In this document: positions 43,692-53,834 of the stretch, one piece after another
How the letters are laid out: each line of letters opens with the position of its first letter
Numbering within the stretch: position 1 is the first letter of the stretch
Source: Ustilaginoidea virens
Taxonomy: Eukaryota; Ascomycota; Sordariomycetes; Hypocreales; Clavicipitaceae
Direction of reading: 5' to 3'
Assembly: GCF_000687475.1 (NCBI RefSeq)
Contig: NC_057321.1
Span: 372,001 to 436,000, forward strand
DNA: 64,000 nucleotides
Made by a program: the position numbers and the translations under genes
Notes under the pieces: generated by a model
Databases searched by the model: none
Seen by the model: only the letters and a program-made list of their open reading frames with translations
What the model was told of the DNA's origin: nothing

Positions 43692-46600
43692 CTATAGGGA
43701 TTGCAGCCCTAATAGCTGCCGAAATATGGGGAATTTCGGGCTTGGAAGTGGTTTGGTGAGTCCATCCGCAGGCATATCTATCGTGGGTAAATAAGATATT
43801 TTTACTAGGCTACCGTGGGCCTTCTCACGTATATACCGGAATTTAAGCAAGGTATGCTTAGTGCGGGCATGCTGATTTGGGTCATTTGCATTAGAAATAG
43901 ACCCTTGGTTATCGCAGTATAGTGGTATTGGGCGTTGAATATCGACCTGGATTTCTTTAAATAAATTAGATATCCACTCCACTTCGCGAATTGCCTCAAG
44001 CATTGCATCAGACTCGGCTTCAAGCGTTGATAAAACCACAGTCGAAGACCGTTTTGACCTCTAGCTAATAGGCCCACCATTCAAGGTAGTAAGATAACCA
44101 CTAGTGGACTTAGAAGTCAGCCGGCATCCAGCAAAATCGCTGTCAGAAAATGCAGCTAATACTACGGTAGCTTTAGCGGCTCGGTAACGGTAACAAATGG
44201 CTATATTTGCCGTACCAGCTAAGTAGCGAAAAGCGCCCTTAGCAGCATTAAGCTGTGTAGTGGAAGCCTATTGCATATATCGTGATAGGTATTGCGTTGG
44301 AAAGGCAAGGTCAGGTCTTGATATCATCATCAACCATATCGCTGTTCCTACTAGCTGCTGGAATAAGTGTTGATTACTAGCATCCAGCGGCATATTACCA
44401 GCCTTAGACTCAGCAAGTATACCGGGCTGTAGTGGGATTAGATGCGGTCGTGCGTCCTTAAGGTTGAATTTCTCAAGGACTTCTGCAATAAATTGCGATT
44501 GGTGCAGCTATAATAGGCCCTTTTCTCTATCCCTAATAATCTGCACTCTAAGAAAGAAGGAGGCAGGTCTTTGGTCTTCTATGGCATAAACCTTATGGAA
44601 TTTGGCCTTAAGCTGGTCAATATAGCTAAGGTCCGGACCGACAATCAAGCAATCATCCATATAGGTTACAATAAAGGTATGCGTTCCTTTATTATAGAAG
44701 ACGGCAGCATTAGAAAGTAACGGCTTAAAACCTTCTTACACTAGAAGGTCTTTTAACCGTAACTACCACTCACGAGGGCCTTATTTAAGCCCATATAAGG
44801 CTTTCTTCAACAGTATGACCTATGATGCAGAGGGGTTATATCCAACCTTAGTAAGTAAGGCTAGAAGTCGTTGACGCTATAGGTCAGACCATAAGGCTGG
44901 ATTAGGTAAGAGTAGGCTTTCTGCAAATTCTAGAAAACCAGCTGGAATCTCTATATAAATCGTCTCCAGCAGTTCACTATTTAGAAAGGCACTAATAAAG
45001 TCGATCTACTTTATTTCCCAGTTATTTGCAGTAGCAAAAGCAAGGATAATCCTCTATATTGGTGGGATCGAAGTAGAGGCATAGGTCTCCGTAAAGTCTT
45101 GCCTAGATACCTGCATAAAGCCTTTAACAACTAATCGTGCCTTATATTTAACCGGGTTATTATTCGCATCTTTCTTAACGCGAAAAACAGGCCAGTTACG
45201 CAATATTTTCCTACTAGTAGGAACACTAGTCTTAGGAATAAATTGGAAGACATTTAAATCGATTAATTGCTCGAATTCCGAAAATAAGGCTTTTACCTAG
45301 CTATCTTTTTGTGGGTTGTGTAAGACTTCCTTCCAGCTATTAGGCACACCTTCTGGGGCCCGTTTTGCAGCCTTAATCTTTACTGCACAGCAAATATCGT
45401 ACATTTGCTGGTAAAAAGCATAGGAAGGGGGGAAATCCTGTGTGGGAGCCTTTAGGGGGCTGCCTAGGTATCCGAAAATCTGGTCGTTTTTCGGCTGGGT
45501 GGGTAGGAAAGCACCCCATTGGTTAGTCTGTAGGTCAGACTATTGGTCAGACTATTGGTTAGTCTGTAGGTCAGACTATTGGTTAGTCTATAGGTCAAGT
45601 GACCTATAGTATCCGTAGCTTAGGATACCTTGCACGTCTCGTATCTGTGGCTGCATTCTTCCTCTAATTTTACCCCTAGTAGCCCTAACCTGGTATGGCT
45701 GGATAGGCACCTTTTTTAATACTCAAAATATTTTCTCCCACGGTCTCTTATTTGAGGCGATATCTAGACTCTCGAATTTCAGATATTCTAGTATAGGCAG
45801 CGTTTTACTATAGCGAAATGCTGCATTTACTAAGAAGCCGGGCGAAAAGGCAGAATCTATTATATCGGAAAGTCGCAGAAAATCAGTATGTATAGGGCTT
45901 TGAGATTCGGACCATTGAAAATTTATTATATGGGGCAAGTCAGAATTTTCACTTGTGTGGGTCATGCCCACTTTTATAATGGATTCGGAAAATCTCTGAG
46001 ATTGAGATTCCTAGTGATAAGAACTTTCTGTATTTCCTAGTATTTACAGCCTTTTTGTATGGGAAAAAGGCGTAAATTCCTTAGCCGGTAAAAAAGGACC
46101 GTCTTGCCTAAGCTGAAAAGCTGAGTTAGGCTAAAGCGATTTAGAATCGAAAGACGGCGAATTGCTAGGAAATATTGCAGAGTGCTGTGGCGGGCCAATT
46201 GGTAGGCCCACTGGTTGTGGTGGATCTGTGTGCTGTATTAGGCCTATTGGTTGTGGTGGGCCCGTGGGCTGTGTTAGATCCGTGGCCTGTAGTAGGCCTG
46301 TGCCTTCGACTAGGCCCATACCGTCGGTCTTAGACGAAATAGGCATATCTAGGCGAGGCGACTTCTAGATAGGCTCTTCCAGAGCAATTTGGTCGATATT
46401 TACCCCCTCTAAATTAGAAGGCGGTTGGAAATCAAAAGTGCCCTCTAGGCCACTTAAAATAGGGCCTATACCTTCATTTTGGTAGGTAAAGGTAATAAAA
46501 GAGGTCTTAGTGACGACCCGGCGATGTGGGATATAGACGAGGTAGGTGCTATTACCTAGCGTAGCTAGTAACCTACCTGACTCGGTCCGGGGGGCCAGCT

Positions 46601-49391
46601 TATAGCTAATGACCCGTTTTTCTGGAGGGATTAGCACCTCTACAGCCGCACCAATAGCCCTAAAGCTAGTAAGGTCGGGTAGGTAGTAGTGCGTAATTTC
46701 CAGAAAGTCTTTCTTTAATTCCTCGAAAGGTGATAAGGAACGGTTTAAGACTACTATTAGATTTACTAAAGTAGTAATACTAAGAATTACTACAGACCAA
46801 AGGTAAGAAGGTAACCAAGACCAAAGCATAGTAGCTCTAAGTCGGTTAATAATGACCCGTATAGAGCGTTCTACTAACCTATTTTGCTTATGAATATAAG
46901 GGGAAGAGGTTAAAAAATCTATGCCCTTAAGAGCTAGCTAGGCTGTAATAACATCGTTGATTTCCTTACCACCATTATAGTGGAATTTAATAGCTGATTT
47001 ACCGTAGCGATTCCTAAGACCTTAGAAGAACCCCTATAATACTAGGAATACTATGGGTCCTTCTTTATTAGGTAGTAAATATACCTAACGGAAGCGTGAT
47101 TTCCGGTCAACTAAGATGAGGCAAATAGGGCGTTTATTATATAGTAGAGGGTTAATTTAGAAGATATCGCCCTCTATAATATCCAAACAATATATAGGGT
47201 CTGGTATAGCCCCTGATATAAAACGCCGAACTGACTTTGCCCTTTTACAGGCAATACAGTTAAAATCAGAATCCTTTACCTTACTGAGATTAGGTAACCC
47301 TATAGTTAATGCACAGGTTTTCTTTAAAAGTTAGATTCTAATGTGCCCAAGCCGGATATGCCAAAGTCCGGCTAGTAATAGCAGCTTTTAATACTTAGTA
47401 TCAGCTGCTGGGGCTGGGTCGAGGGTGACCGGGGCCCTCTGTGGTAGTTGGGCTGTATTAGGAATAGCAGCCTCTATTGGTACCACCGAAAAACTAGGAC
47501 TAGCTGGTCGGTCAGCTTGCGAGTCAGCTGGTGGGTCAGCTAGTGGGGTAGGTAAATCCTCTAGTAGGGGATATTCCTCGTATTCTTCTGGGTTGGCTAG
47601 GGCAGGTAATTCGACCGAGATATTATATAAAGCCGGTTGGCTGGTATGGTGTAAAAACGGCGAATCTACCCCTTTTTATTATAAAAAGAAGCCATACTTC
47701 TTAAAATCAAGAAGCCCAATGCACTTGTTGTTGCTGTTAACTAGGCTTTGGCCCTGAATACTGCCACAATTTAGATAGTGTTTAACGCCGCTAAAGATAT
47801 TAATATTAAAAGCTGGTATGAAGAGGGCGTTAGTAAGCTCTAAGGTGCCCTACTGAGGTGGGTTGGTGGCCTGTAGTACGGTAAAACGCGCTATACCCCA
47901 CCCACTAGGCTTAATTGGGCCACCACCTGTGCTGATGACTGGTCTGTTTCCGGTATAGTATTAGAAGTAGGTGAAGTGCTTTTTATCGTTAATGATATGC
48001 ACCGTAGAACCAGTATCGTAGAGTAAAGAATCTGTTGGCGTTTTCCCACCGGATTATGCACTATAGCTAGTAGCTAGAAATTGCATACATTCGCGGTCCT
48101 AGAAGGAAGAATAGGCTGTCTTACTGGGTGTAAGACTTAGAGTGTTATAATTCCCTAATATGAAGGAATTAATAGTTTTTTCCTTTTCGTCGGTCTTTTA
48201 TAGGGTATCTGCTTTATTAGCTGAATCTTTCTTTTCTTTCTTCTTCTTATTTTCTGGCTTGCCTTATGTGGCTGAAGAAGACCCTTATTATTGGGTAGAA
48301 GAAGACCCCTGTTTCTTTTTGTTGGCATTAGTGGTAGTGTTTTTACCACCCTTGCTAGTATTGTTGCTAGCTGGCTTGCTACTGCTGTTAGTAGCGGCAC
48401 CCTTGACCTTTGCGAGGTAGGTAGTAGCCCTTGCTACTAATAACCCTTTAATGCGTTGTTCTTCCAGTAAATCAACCATATAAAATTGCAGGTTAATATT
48501 TGATGTATTTCCCTGAGTATAGGCGATTCTCATTATTATGCGGTGCCGTTCTGCCTACTGAAAAAAGACCCCTTCTATAGTATGTAAATACTAGCTGATT
48601 TGGTCGAAAGGTTGTATGTGGGAGCCTAAAATTTGCAGCCTGGATAGGTAGCTATTAAAGGAGGCGTTGAAAGATTCTAAGGTACCCTTATAGCCTATAA
48701 AATTTAGTTGATGGAAGGCAGGGTATAGGTGGGTCCGCTGTACGTCTGATAAGTGAGAATACTGTTTGGTGAGTAACGTAAAGGCTGACTCTAGGTCAGT
48801 GCACCAGTTAATAGCGGCAGCTGGTCCTTCTGTGTAACTATTCTTAATAAATAATAGTAAAAGTGCTTGCTCTGAATCGTTGAACTTACTAGCAATAGAA
48901 AGATCTTCGATAAATTTGGCGATATTAAGTGCCCTAAGTTGAATCATAAGGGCCTGTTTCTATTGGTCGAAGTTAGATGCCCCCCTTAGCTTTTAGGATT
49001 CCTAGAATCCGTTGGCTGTTTTAGCTAGTTCCTTAATAGCTATAGCGCTAACTTGGCTGCTAATGCTAGATGGAACCGGCAGGGGTTGCTGGGCTTTAGG
49101 TGGTGATGGTGGGTTATTTCCTTTACCTATAGGGGTTTGGAAGGTATCCACATCCATTATATCCTGGGATGGTGGGCTAGTAGCAGGCTTGATTAGTCTG
49201 TCTACTAAGGTGCCCACCTTATCAGCTAAAAAATCGATTTTTAAGTTCATTCGATTAAATTTATGACTGAATTCTTTTCTTATTTCCTGTTGGTCTTCCC
49301 TGAGCTGGGCAATTTCCTAGTCATTATTAGATTCCTCTACCTCTGCTGTATAGCTTGGGTTATCGGCGGTAGGAATGTTCTGACTGGCTAT
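43692..49391 (-). pseudogene. Cp3 Gag-Pol polyprotein, single frame with many stops
   Basis: One frame of 1900 codons from an ATA (49391, probable former ATG) to the TAG at 43692. Gag about 49391-48590 (IAIKELAKTANGF, GTLESFNASFNSYLSRLQIL); basic Ser/Asn/Lys linker about 48530-48160; protease region about 48060-47900; pre-integrase LWHIRLGHI near 47350; integrase about 47200-46800, then a basic tail with KLAPRTESGRLLATLG near 46590; an unusually long spacer (46380-45470); RT about 45350-44500; RNase H to 43692 (STLEAESDAMLEAI, ADGLTKPLPS). It resembles Cp2 throughout. The damage is nonsense with no obvious frameshift. Open pieces at 46365-46829, 48591-48947 and 43692-44039 are parts of this frame. 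Confidence 0.9.
45470..46380 (-). other. Long unrecognised spacer in Cp3 between integrase and RT
   Basis: About 300 codons that remain in the polyprotein frame but match no domain I know. The 46131-46346 part is Pro/Gln/Gly-rich (QPTGPPQPIG). The 45723-45971 part is open (MGMTHTSENSDLPHIINFQW). At 45530-45600 a ~25-base unit of GGTTAGTCTGTAGGTCAGACTATT type repeats. In Cp2 the corresponding linker is much shorter. Confidence 0.6.
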
Positions 49392-49669
49392 TGTAGGAAG
49401 AGAAAAGGTGCCGGAAAGTCTTAAAAATGCGAAGAAAATCAAGACTGAAAATCTAGATAAAACTAGAAGAAAGCTGCGTTAAGGAGTAATCTATAGAAAA
49501 TCCTTAGAAAATCCTATTGAAAAGGATGTATTGCAGCTTAGTGTGGTAGCTGGGTTCCTAAATCTGGGATGATCAGTCCCTTGTTAGTAGATTTCTGGAA
49601 GGTTAGCTGCTAAATGCGTTAAAATCCTAAGTTAGCGTAAAAAAGTCTTAAGCTGGAAGCCTTGAGACA
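49392..49669 (-). other. Cp3 leader
   Basis: About 280 bp with no coding signal, much shorter than the Cp2 leader and without its GTGCCGTAG repeats. Confidence 0.55.
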
Positions 49670-49683
49670 CCGGGCTCATAACC
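49670..49683 (-). promoter_or_regulatory. Cp3 primer-binding site
   Basis: Inverted: GGTTATGAGCCCGG, directly next to the 5' LTR. It is complementary to the initiator tRNA-Met anticodon arm, and identical to the Cp1 site with one extra G. Confidence 0.8.
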
Positions 49684-50399
49684 TGTTGCAAAATGGTGAT
49701 TCAGAACACTGTTGGAAATGTACTGGATACCGATAGTGGCGTACAAGGCGTTGCAAAATAAAATAAAGAGCTGGTTAAAGATTTAAAGCGCACAAGAGGT
49801 TGACCAGAGCAAAGATGTCAGGGAAATCTGATTCTAATTGTTGGTGACTATTCTAGCTAGAAAGAGGGAATTTTGGGCATATTTCTACCATCTTGAAAAA
49901 GTGGTTGAAAATAATGAAAAACCGCAAAAATAGCGAAAAAACCCGACGAAAAGTCGGTCTGCCCAACCGTGCCCAATATCCTACCCAATGCCTACCCAAC
50001 CAAGCCCAGTGGCTTATAGCGGTGTGCCGGATGCCCTATAACAGCCTGCCGTACGGGCCGGAAGCCCTATATCGGTCTGCCGTAAATGACCGGTGTAGCG
50101 GGTGACTGTATGTAGAAGGCCGAAAGTGCTGGTATTAGCAAGGTTTGCCCATTTGGTAATCCCGTAGAAATGCGCCGCCTGTTGTGGGCCCTGTGGCCCG
50201 CTGTGACCGGCCACTGTGGCCGGCTGTGGGGCGCTGTGCCGGTGCCGTGACCGGCGCTGTGGCCCACTGTAATCGGCGTTGTGGGGCGCTGTGCCCCACC
50301 ATAGCGCCTGGTATAGCCACCGCGATATCTCAACGCAGAGACGTCGTATGGTGGCGAGACCAGTACCAAAATACAGCTAAAAAGGCGCTGATTTCAACA
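49684..50399 (-). repeat. 5' LTR of Cp3
   Basis: 716 bp, the partner of 42890-43605. In most differing positions this copy keeps C or G where the 3' copy has T or A, so it looks slightly less mutated. Confidence 0.95.
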
Positions 50400-50404
50400 G
50401 AACC

Positions 50405-51491
50405 TTTCGGCTATAATCTAATCTTAAATTGCGGTATTCTTCGAGAATAGCGCGGCCCTCTATTACCGCCCTATAGCCTTCTTTAACTACTTATAGCGAC
50501 TCTTTAAGGACCCGCATTAGGAGGAATATGCGATTAGCGAGCTTAAATATACCCTCCGCTAAATGCCGAAAGAACCTTTCTCCGCTTTCTTTATGCATTT
50601 TAAGGAAAAACTAATATTAGTAGGGGGATTTAGTTAGCCTAAGTCGGTAAAGCTAGAAATACTTTAATCCGCCCTTAACTTTTGTATATTAGAAAAGATT
50701 ATCAGCCTAAGGGTCTCCTATAAGGATTACGATATGGCTATTATAAGGTATTATAAAATCGCTATCGATCTAGAGATAAGTCTTACTATGAAATGCTATA
50801 TAGATCCCCCCTGGGATCATAATGATAACGCCTAGGATCTATAGATAACTGCTCGGGATAAAAATAGCGATACGCCTATAATAGGCGTCTATAAGTTAGG
50901 TTCGAAAGGCAAGTAAAGGTTCCCTAGTAAGAGGGCGCTATAGGTTTCGAAGGAAGTCCTTAAGGAGTGCTACTAAAAATCACTTTATACCTAATGCGGG
51001 GATGCCAGCTATAAAATATAGGAATGCAAGCTAAGGCTGGCCTAGCCCCTACTAGAGATAACTATAGCTTCTATAGACCTAAAGGCTATAGAAGCCTCGC
51101 GAATGGCTAAGCTTAAAGATAGCAATAATAGTAATACCTAGGGAAAAGACTAGCCCTTACGCTAAGTCTCGCGAGAGGGCTTAAAAAATACACCCAGCCC
51201 CTAGCTAGATTACGATAGGAATACTGCATAAAGGAGATTAATAATATTAAGGACCGTATAGATAGACACCCCTTTTTAGTCCCGATATTATATAATAATT
51301 CTACCTTTATTGATACCCTAATTGATTCTAATTATAACTATTATAGTGCGATGAGCAAAAGAATCGTCTAAAGGTTAGGACTCTAGCCTATCTGCTTGCT
51401 ATCCTATAGGAAACTTAGGACTATAGTAGATATAAAAAGCCGATCGAAGAAGCGATAGGCTATTACCCCCTCGATTACTTATACCGTTTAT
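50405..51491 (+). pseudogene. Gy3 gag relic, part 2, and start of protease
   Basis: Continues the capsid region (FFNYLQRLFKDPH with a stop, KEPFSAFFMHFKEKL). A zinc-knuckle relic near 50995-51030 keeps one CG and ECKL. Then the protease region (IDTLIDSNYNYYS near 51305-51345, so the DSG motif has become DSN). It stops at 51491 at the Gy4 LTR. Stops are frequent. Confidence 0.78.
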
Positions 51492-51745
51492 TATGACGGA
51501 CTAGCCCTAGGGCGACTACAAATAGGCGTTAATCGGATATATTAATAAAACTAAGGAGGAAGGGAGAAGAGCCTGAATCGGGTCCCTTCTATAGTCTATA
51601 TATATCCGTGTGTGGTATAGGCTAGAGCCCTAACGTTACCCTATAGGCCCGCGCGTTTACCTTATATTATCCATCCCAGACTAGGCATAGGCGCAGCCTG
51701 AGCCCTAGTTAATCTATAATATAGGCATAGCCCGAGTCTATAATA
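51492..51745 (-). repeat. 3' LTR of Gy4
   Basis: 254 bp, plus-strand left edge TATGACGGACTAGCCC, right edge CCGAGTCTATAATA. It is followed by TACCCCCCTT, the complement of the family polypurine tract. Confidence 0.88.
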
Positions 51746-51794
51746 TACCCCCCTTCTCTAGGAAAAATTTTATCCGTTTCTGTATTAGGGTTGC

Positions 51795-52247
51795 TGTCGG
51801 AATCGTCGGTTAGTAAGTTAGTCAGTCACTCAGTCAGTCACTCAGTCACTTAGTCACTCAGTCAGTCAGTCAGTCAGTCAGTCAGTCACTTAGTCAGTCA
51901 GTCAGTCACTTAGTCAGTACACCTGATAGTAACGCGGCAGATGTGGCTATAGCATATATGCATACGTAGTCAGTCAGTCAGTCACTTAGTCAGTGCACCT
52001 AATAGTGACGCGGCATATGTAGCCATGGCACACAGGCATACGTAGTCATTGCGTGCCCGGCACATATAGCATATAAGGCATATCGCCGCCCTCAGTCTTT
52101 TCTTGCTTTCTTCTTTCTTAGATAGACACTTTACAATATATTCACTTCAGGGACGATTAATACCTCTAATAGGTGATACTGTGATAGTCACCGATGCAGT
52201 AGCATCCCGCGCGCACCCTACGTACTAGGACCTAGGCCTGCTCAACA
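51795..52247 (+). repeat. Solo LTR of the Dt copia-like family
   Basis: 453 bp, TGTCGGAATCGTCGG to GGCCTGCTCAACA, flanked by GTTGC on both sides (51790-51794 and 52248-52252). The first 110 bases are an array of AGTCAGTC and AGTCACTC tetramers. Two copies of a unit with CACCTGATAGTGACGCGGC follow. A solo LTR arises by recombination between the two LTRs of an inserted element. Confidence 0.92.
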
Positions 52248-52252
52248 GTTGC

Positions 52253-52860
52253 TATAGGGTTCGACCGGGCCTATTATATATCCGAATATCCCCCTATTTA
52301 ACCTTAAATACCTCCCGTGCTGTAATATCTTTAAAGTTCTTTAGTGGTTCCTAAATCGGCGAATTGTATCCTTTCTATTTTACTAGTATATTATATTTGC
52401 CGCTATAATCCCAAGCGTTTTTAGTAGCTAATATCTCCTCGACCTTGAATTCCTTATATAGGGTATTAGAGTCCTCTAGTAGGACTAATAGGGGGCCGGG
52501 CCTAGTATCTATAAGTATTTAGCTCGGTAGTAGGTTAGAAGCGGCATATTCTATAAGATTAATATAAAAGACCGGGTAGATACTATTAGGGATATTAAGT
52601 CGGATATTAAGTAGGGATAGAATGGCTATAATAGTATATTTAGTGGATACCCAGTCGAGCTTCTTATAAGGCTAATTAGTCTTAATATTCTATAGGCTTA
52701 GCTAAACTTAATCCCCGACTTAGTAGTATTCCGCTAGGCATTAGGAATAGTTCGTTGCATCCTACTGCTGCTATTAAGTAAAGGCGATAGTAGCCTAGGC
52801 AAATTCGCCCCCCTCCTATATTATAGCTAGGAAGCGCGCCACTCGCCCTTTAAGGATTAT
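52253..52860 (-). pseudogene. Gy4 chromodomain and integrase carboxy relic
   Basis: Aligns on the minus strand with Gy1 20060-20700 and Gy2 32800-33310. The chromodomain section lies at about 52310-52450. The 45 bases between LTR and solo LTR (51746-51789) are its 3' end. Stops present. It is truncated at 52860. Confidence 0.8.
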
Positions 52861-53236
52861 TGTCGGAATCGTCGGTTAGTAAGTCAGTCACTCAGTTACT
52901 CAGTCACTCAGTCACTCAGTCACTTAGTCACTCAGTCACTCAGTCACTTAGTCACTTAGTCAGTCAGTCAGTCACTTAGTCAGTGCACCTGATAGTGACG
53001 CGGCATATGTGGCCATGGCACACAGGCATACGTAGTCATTGCGTGCCCGGCACACATAGCATATAGGGCACATCGCCGCCCTCAGTCTTTTCTTGCTTTC
53101 TTCTTTCTTAGATAGACACTTCACAATATATTCACTTCAGGGACGATCCATACCTCTGATAGGTAATACTGTGATAGTCACCGATACAGTAGTATCACGC
53201 GCGCACCCTACGCACTAGGACCTGGCCAGCTCAACA
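52861..53236 (+). repeat. 5' LTR of DtC
   Basis: 376 bp, TGTCGGAATCGTCGG to GGCCAGCTCAACA. It has an AGTCACTC array and only one CACCTGATAGTGACGCGGC unit, against two in the solo LTR and in the 3' LTR. Confidence 0.9.
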
Positions 53237-53834
53237 CTGATCAGTGTTACAGTAGTAACATAGATCAGCTAGAGATTTGTCTAGAAGAGACGATCTCGGC
53301 GAGATCGTGCTAATCTGAGAGATAAATTACGCACGTTAACCTTCTCTCCTCTCGTCCATTACGAGGTTTTTTTTTACTGCTAAATATCACGCTTTGACGA
53401 TACCAATTAGCAACCAAATTTACACTCTGCAAAAAGGTTATATATCACGCTTTGACGATACCAATTAGCCACCAAGTTACACTCTGCAAAAACGCTATAT
53501 ATTACGACCTTTGATAATACCATTTAGCGACCAATTTACACTCTGCAAAAACGCTATATATTACGACCTTTGATAATACCATTTAGCGACAATTTACACT
53601 CTGCAAAAACGCTATATATTACGACCTTTGGTAATACCATTTAGCGACCAAATCACACACTCTGCAAAAAGGCTATATATCACGATTTTTGACGATACCA
53701 TTTAGCCACCAAATTATACACTTTGCGAACACTATATATCACGTTATTTGACGATACCATTTAGCCACTAAATTATACACTTTGCAACCGTTAATATTTA
53801 TACTTTTTCTCTCTCTTTCTTACATTTAAGCAAT
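53237..53834 (+). repeat. DtC leader with a seven-unit tandem repeat
   Basis: 53383-53790 holds seven units of about 58 bp, each with ATATATCACG or ATATATTACG, TTTGACGATACCATTTAGC and CACTCTGCAAAAA. Pyrimidine-rich TTTTTCTCTCTCTTTCTTAC lies just before the ATG. The first 120 bases resemble the DtA/DtB leader. The array lies where the promoter or RNA leader would be; its role is unknown. Confidence 0.85.

Larger units (their letters stand above)
42890..50399 (-). mobile_element. Cp3: Ty1/copia retrotransposon nested in Gy3 gag
   Basis: 7510 bp, flanked by GAACC (42885-42889 and 50400-50404). LTRs of 716 bp lie at 42890-43605 (3') and 49684-50399 (5'). One polyprotein frame on the minus strand is related to Cp2 but carries many stops. 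Purine tract AGAGGGGG beside the 3' LTR and an initiator-tRNA-type primer site beside the 5' LTR, as in Cp2. Confidence 0.95.
42135..51491 (+). mobile_element. Gy3: gypsy element, 5' part, holding Cp3
   Basis: 5' LTR at 42135-42388, then gag, interrupted at 42890-50399 by Cp3 (TSD GAACC), then the rest of gag and the start of protease to 51491, where the Gy4 LTR begins. It is inserted in the protease-coding region of Gy2. Its pol and 3' LTR are not visible. Confidence 0.88.
51492..52860 (-). mobile_element. Gy4: 3' end of a gypsy element (minus) with a Dt solo LTR
   Basis: An inverted Gy LTR (51492-51745), its polypurine tract and about 660 bp of chromodomain and integrase carboxy region, broken by a solo Dt LTR at 51795-52247. 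It ends at 52860 where the DtC 5' LTR begins. Confidence 0.85.

Noticed and set aside
51815..51925. Telomere- or satellite-like tetramer arrays
   Set aside because: They are confined to the Dt LTR starts, with unit AGTC/ACTC and no relation to fungal telomere repeats (TTAGGG).
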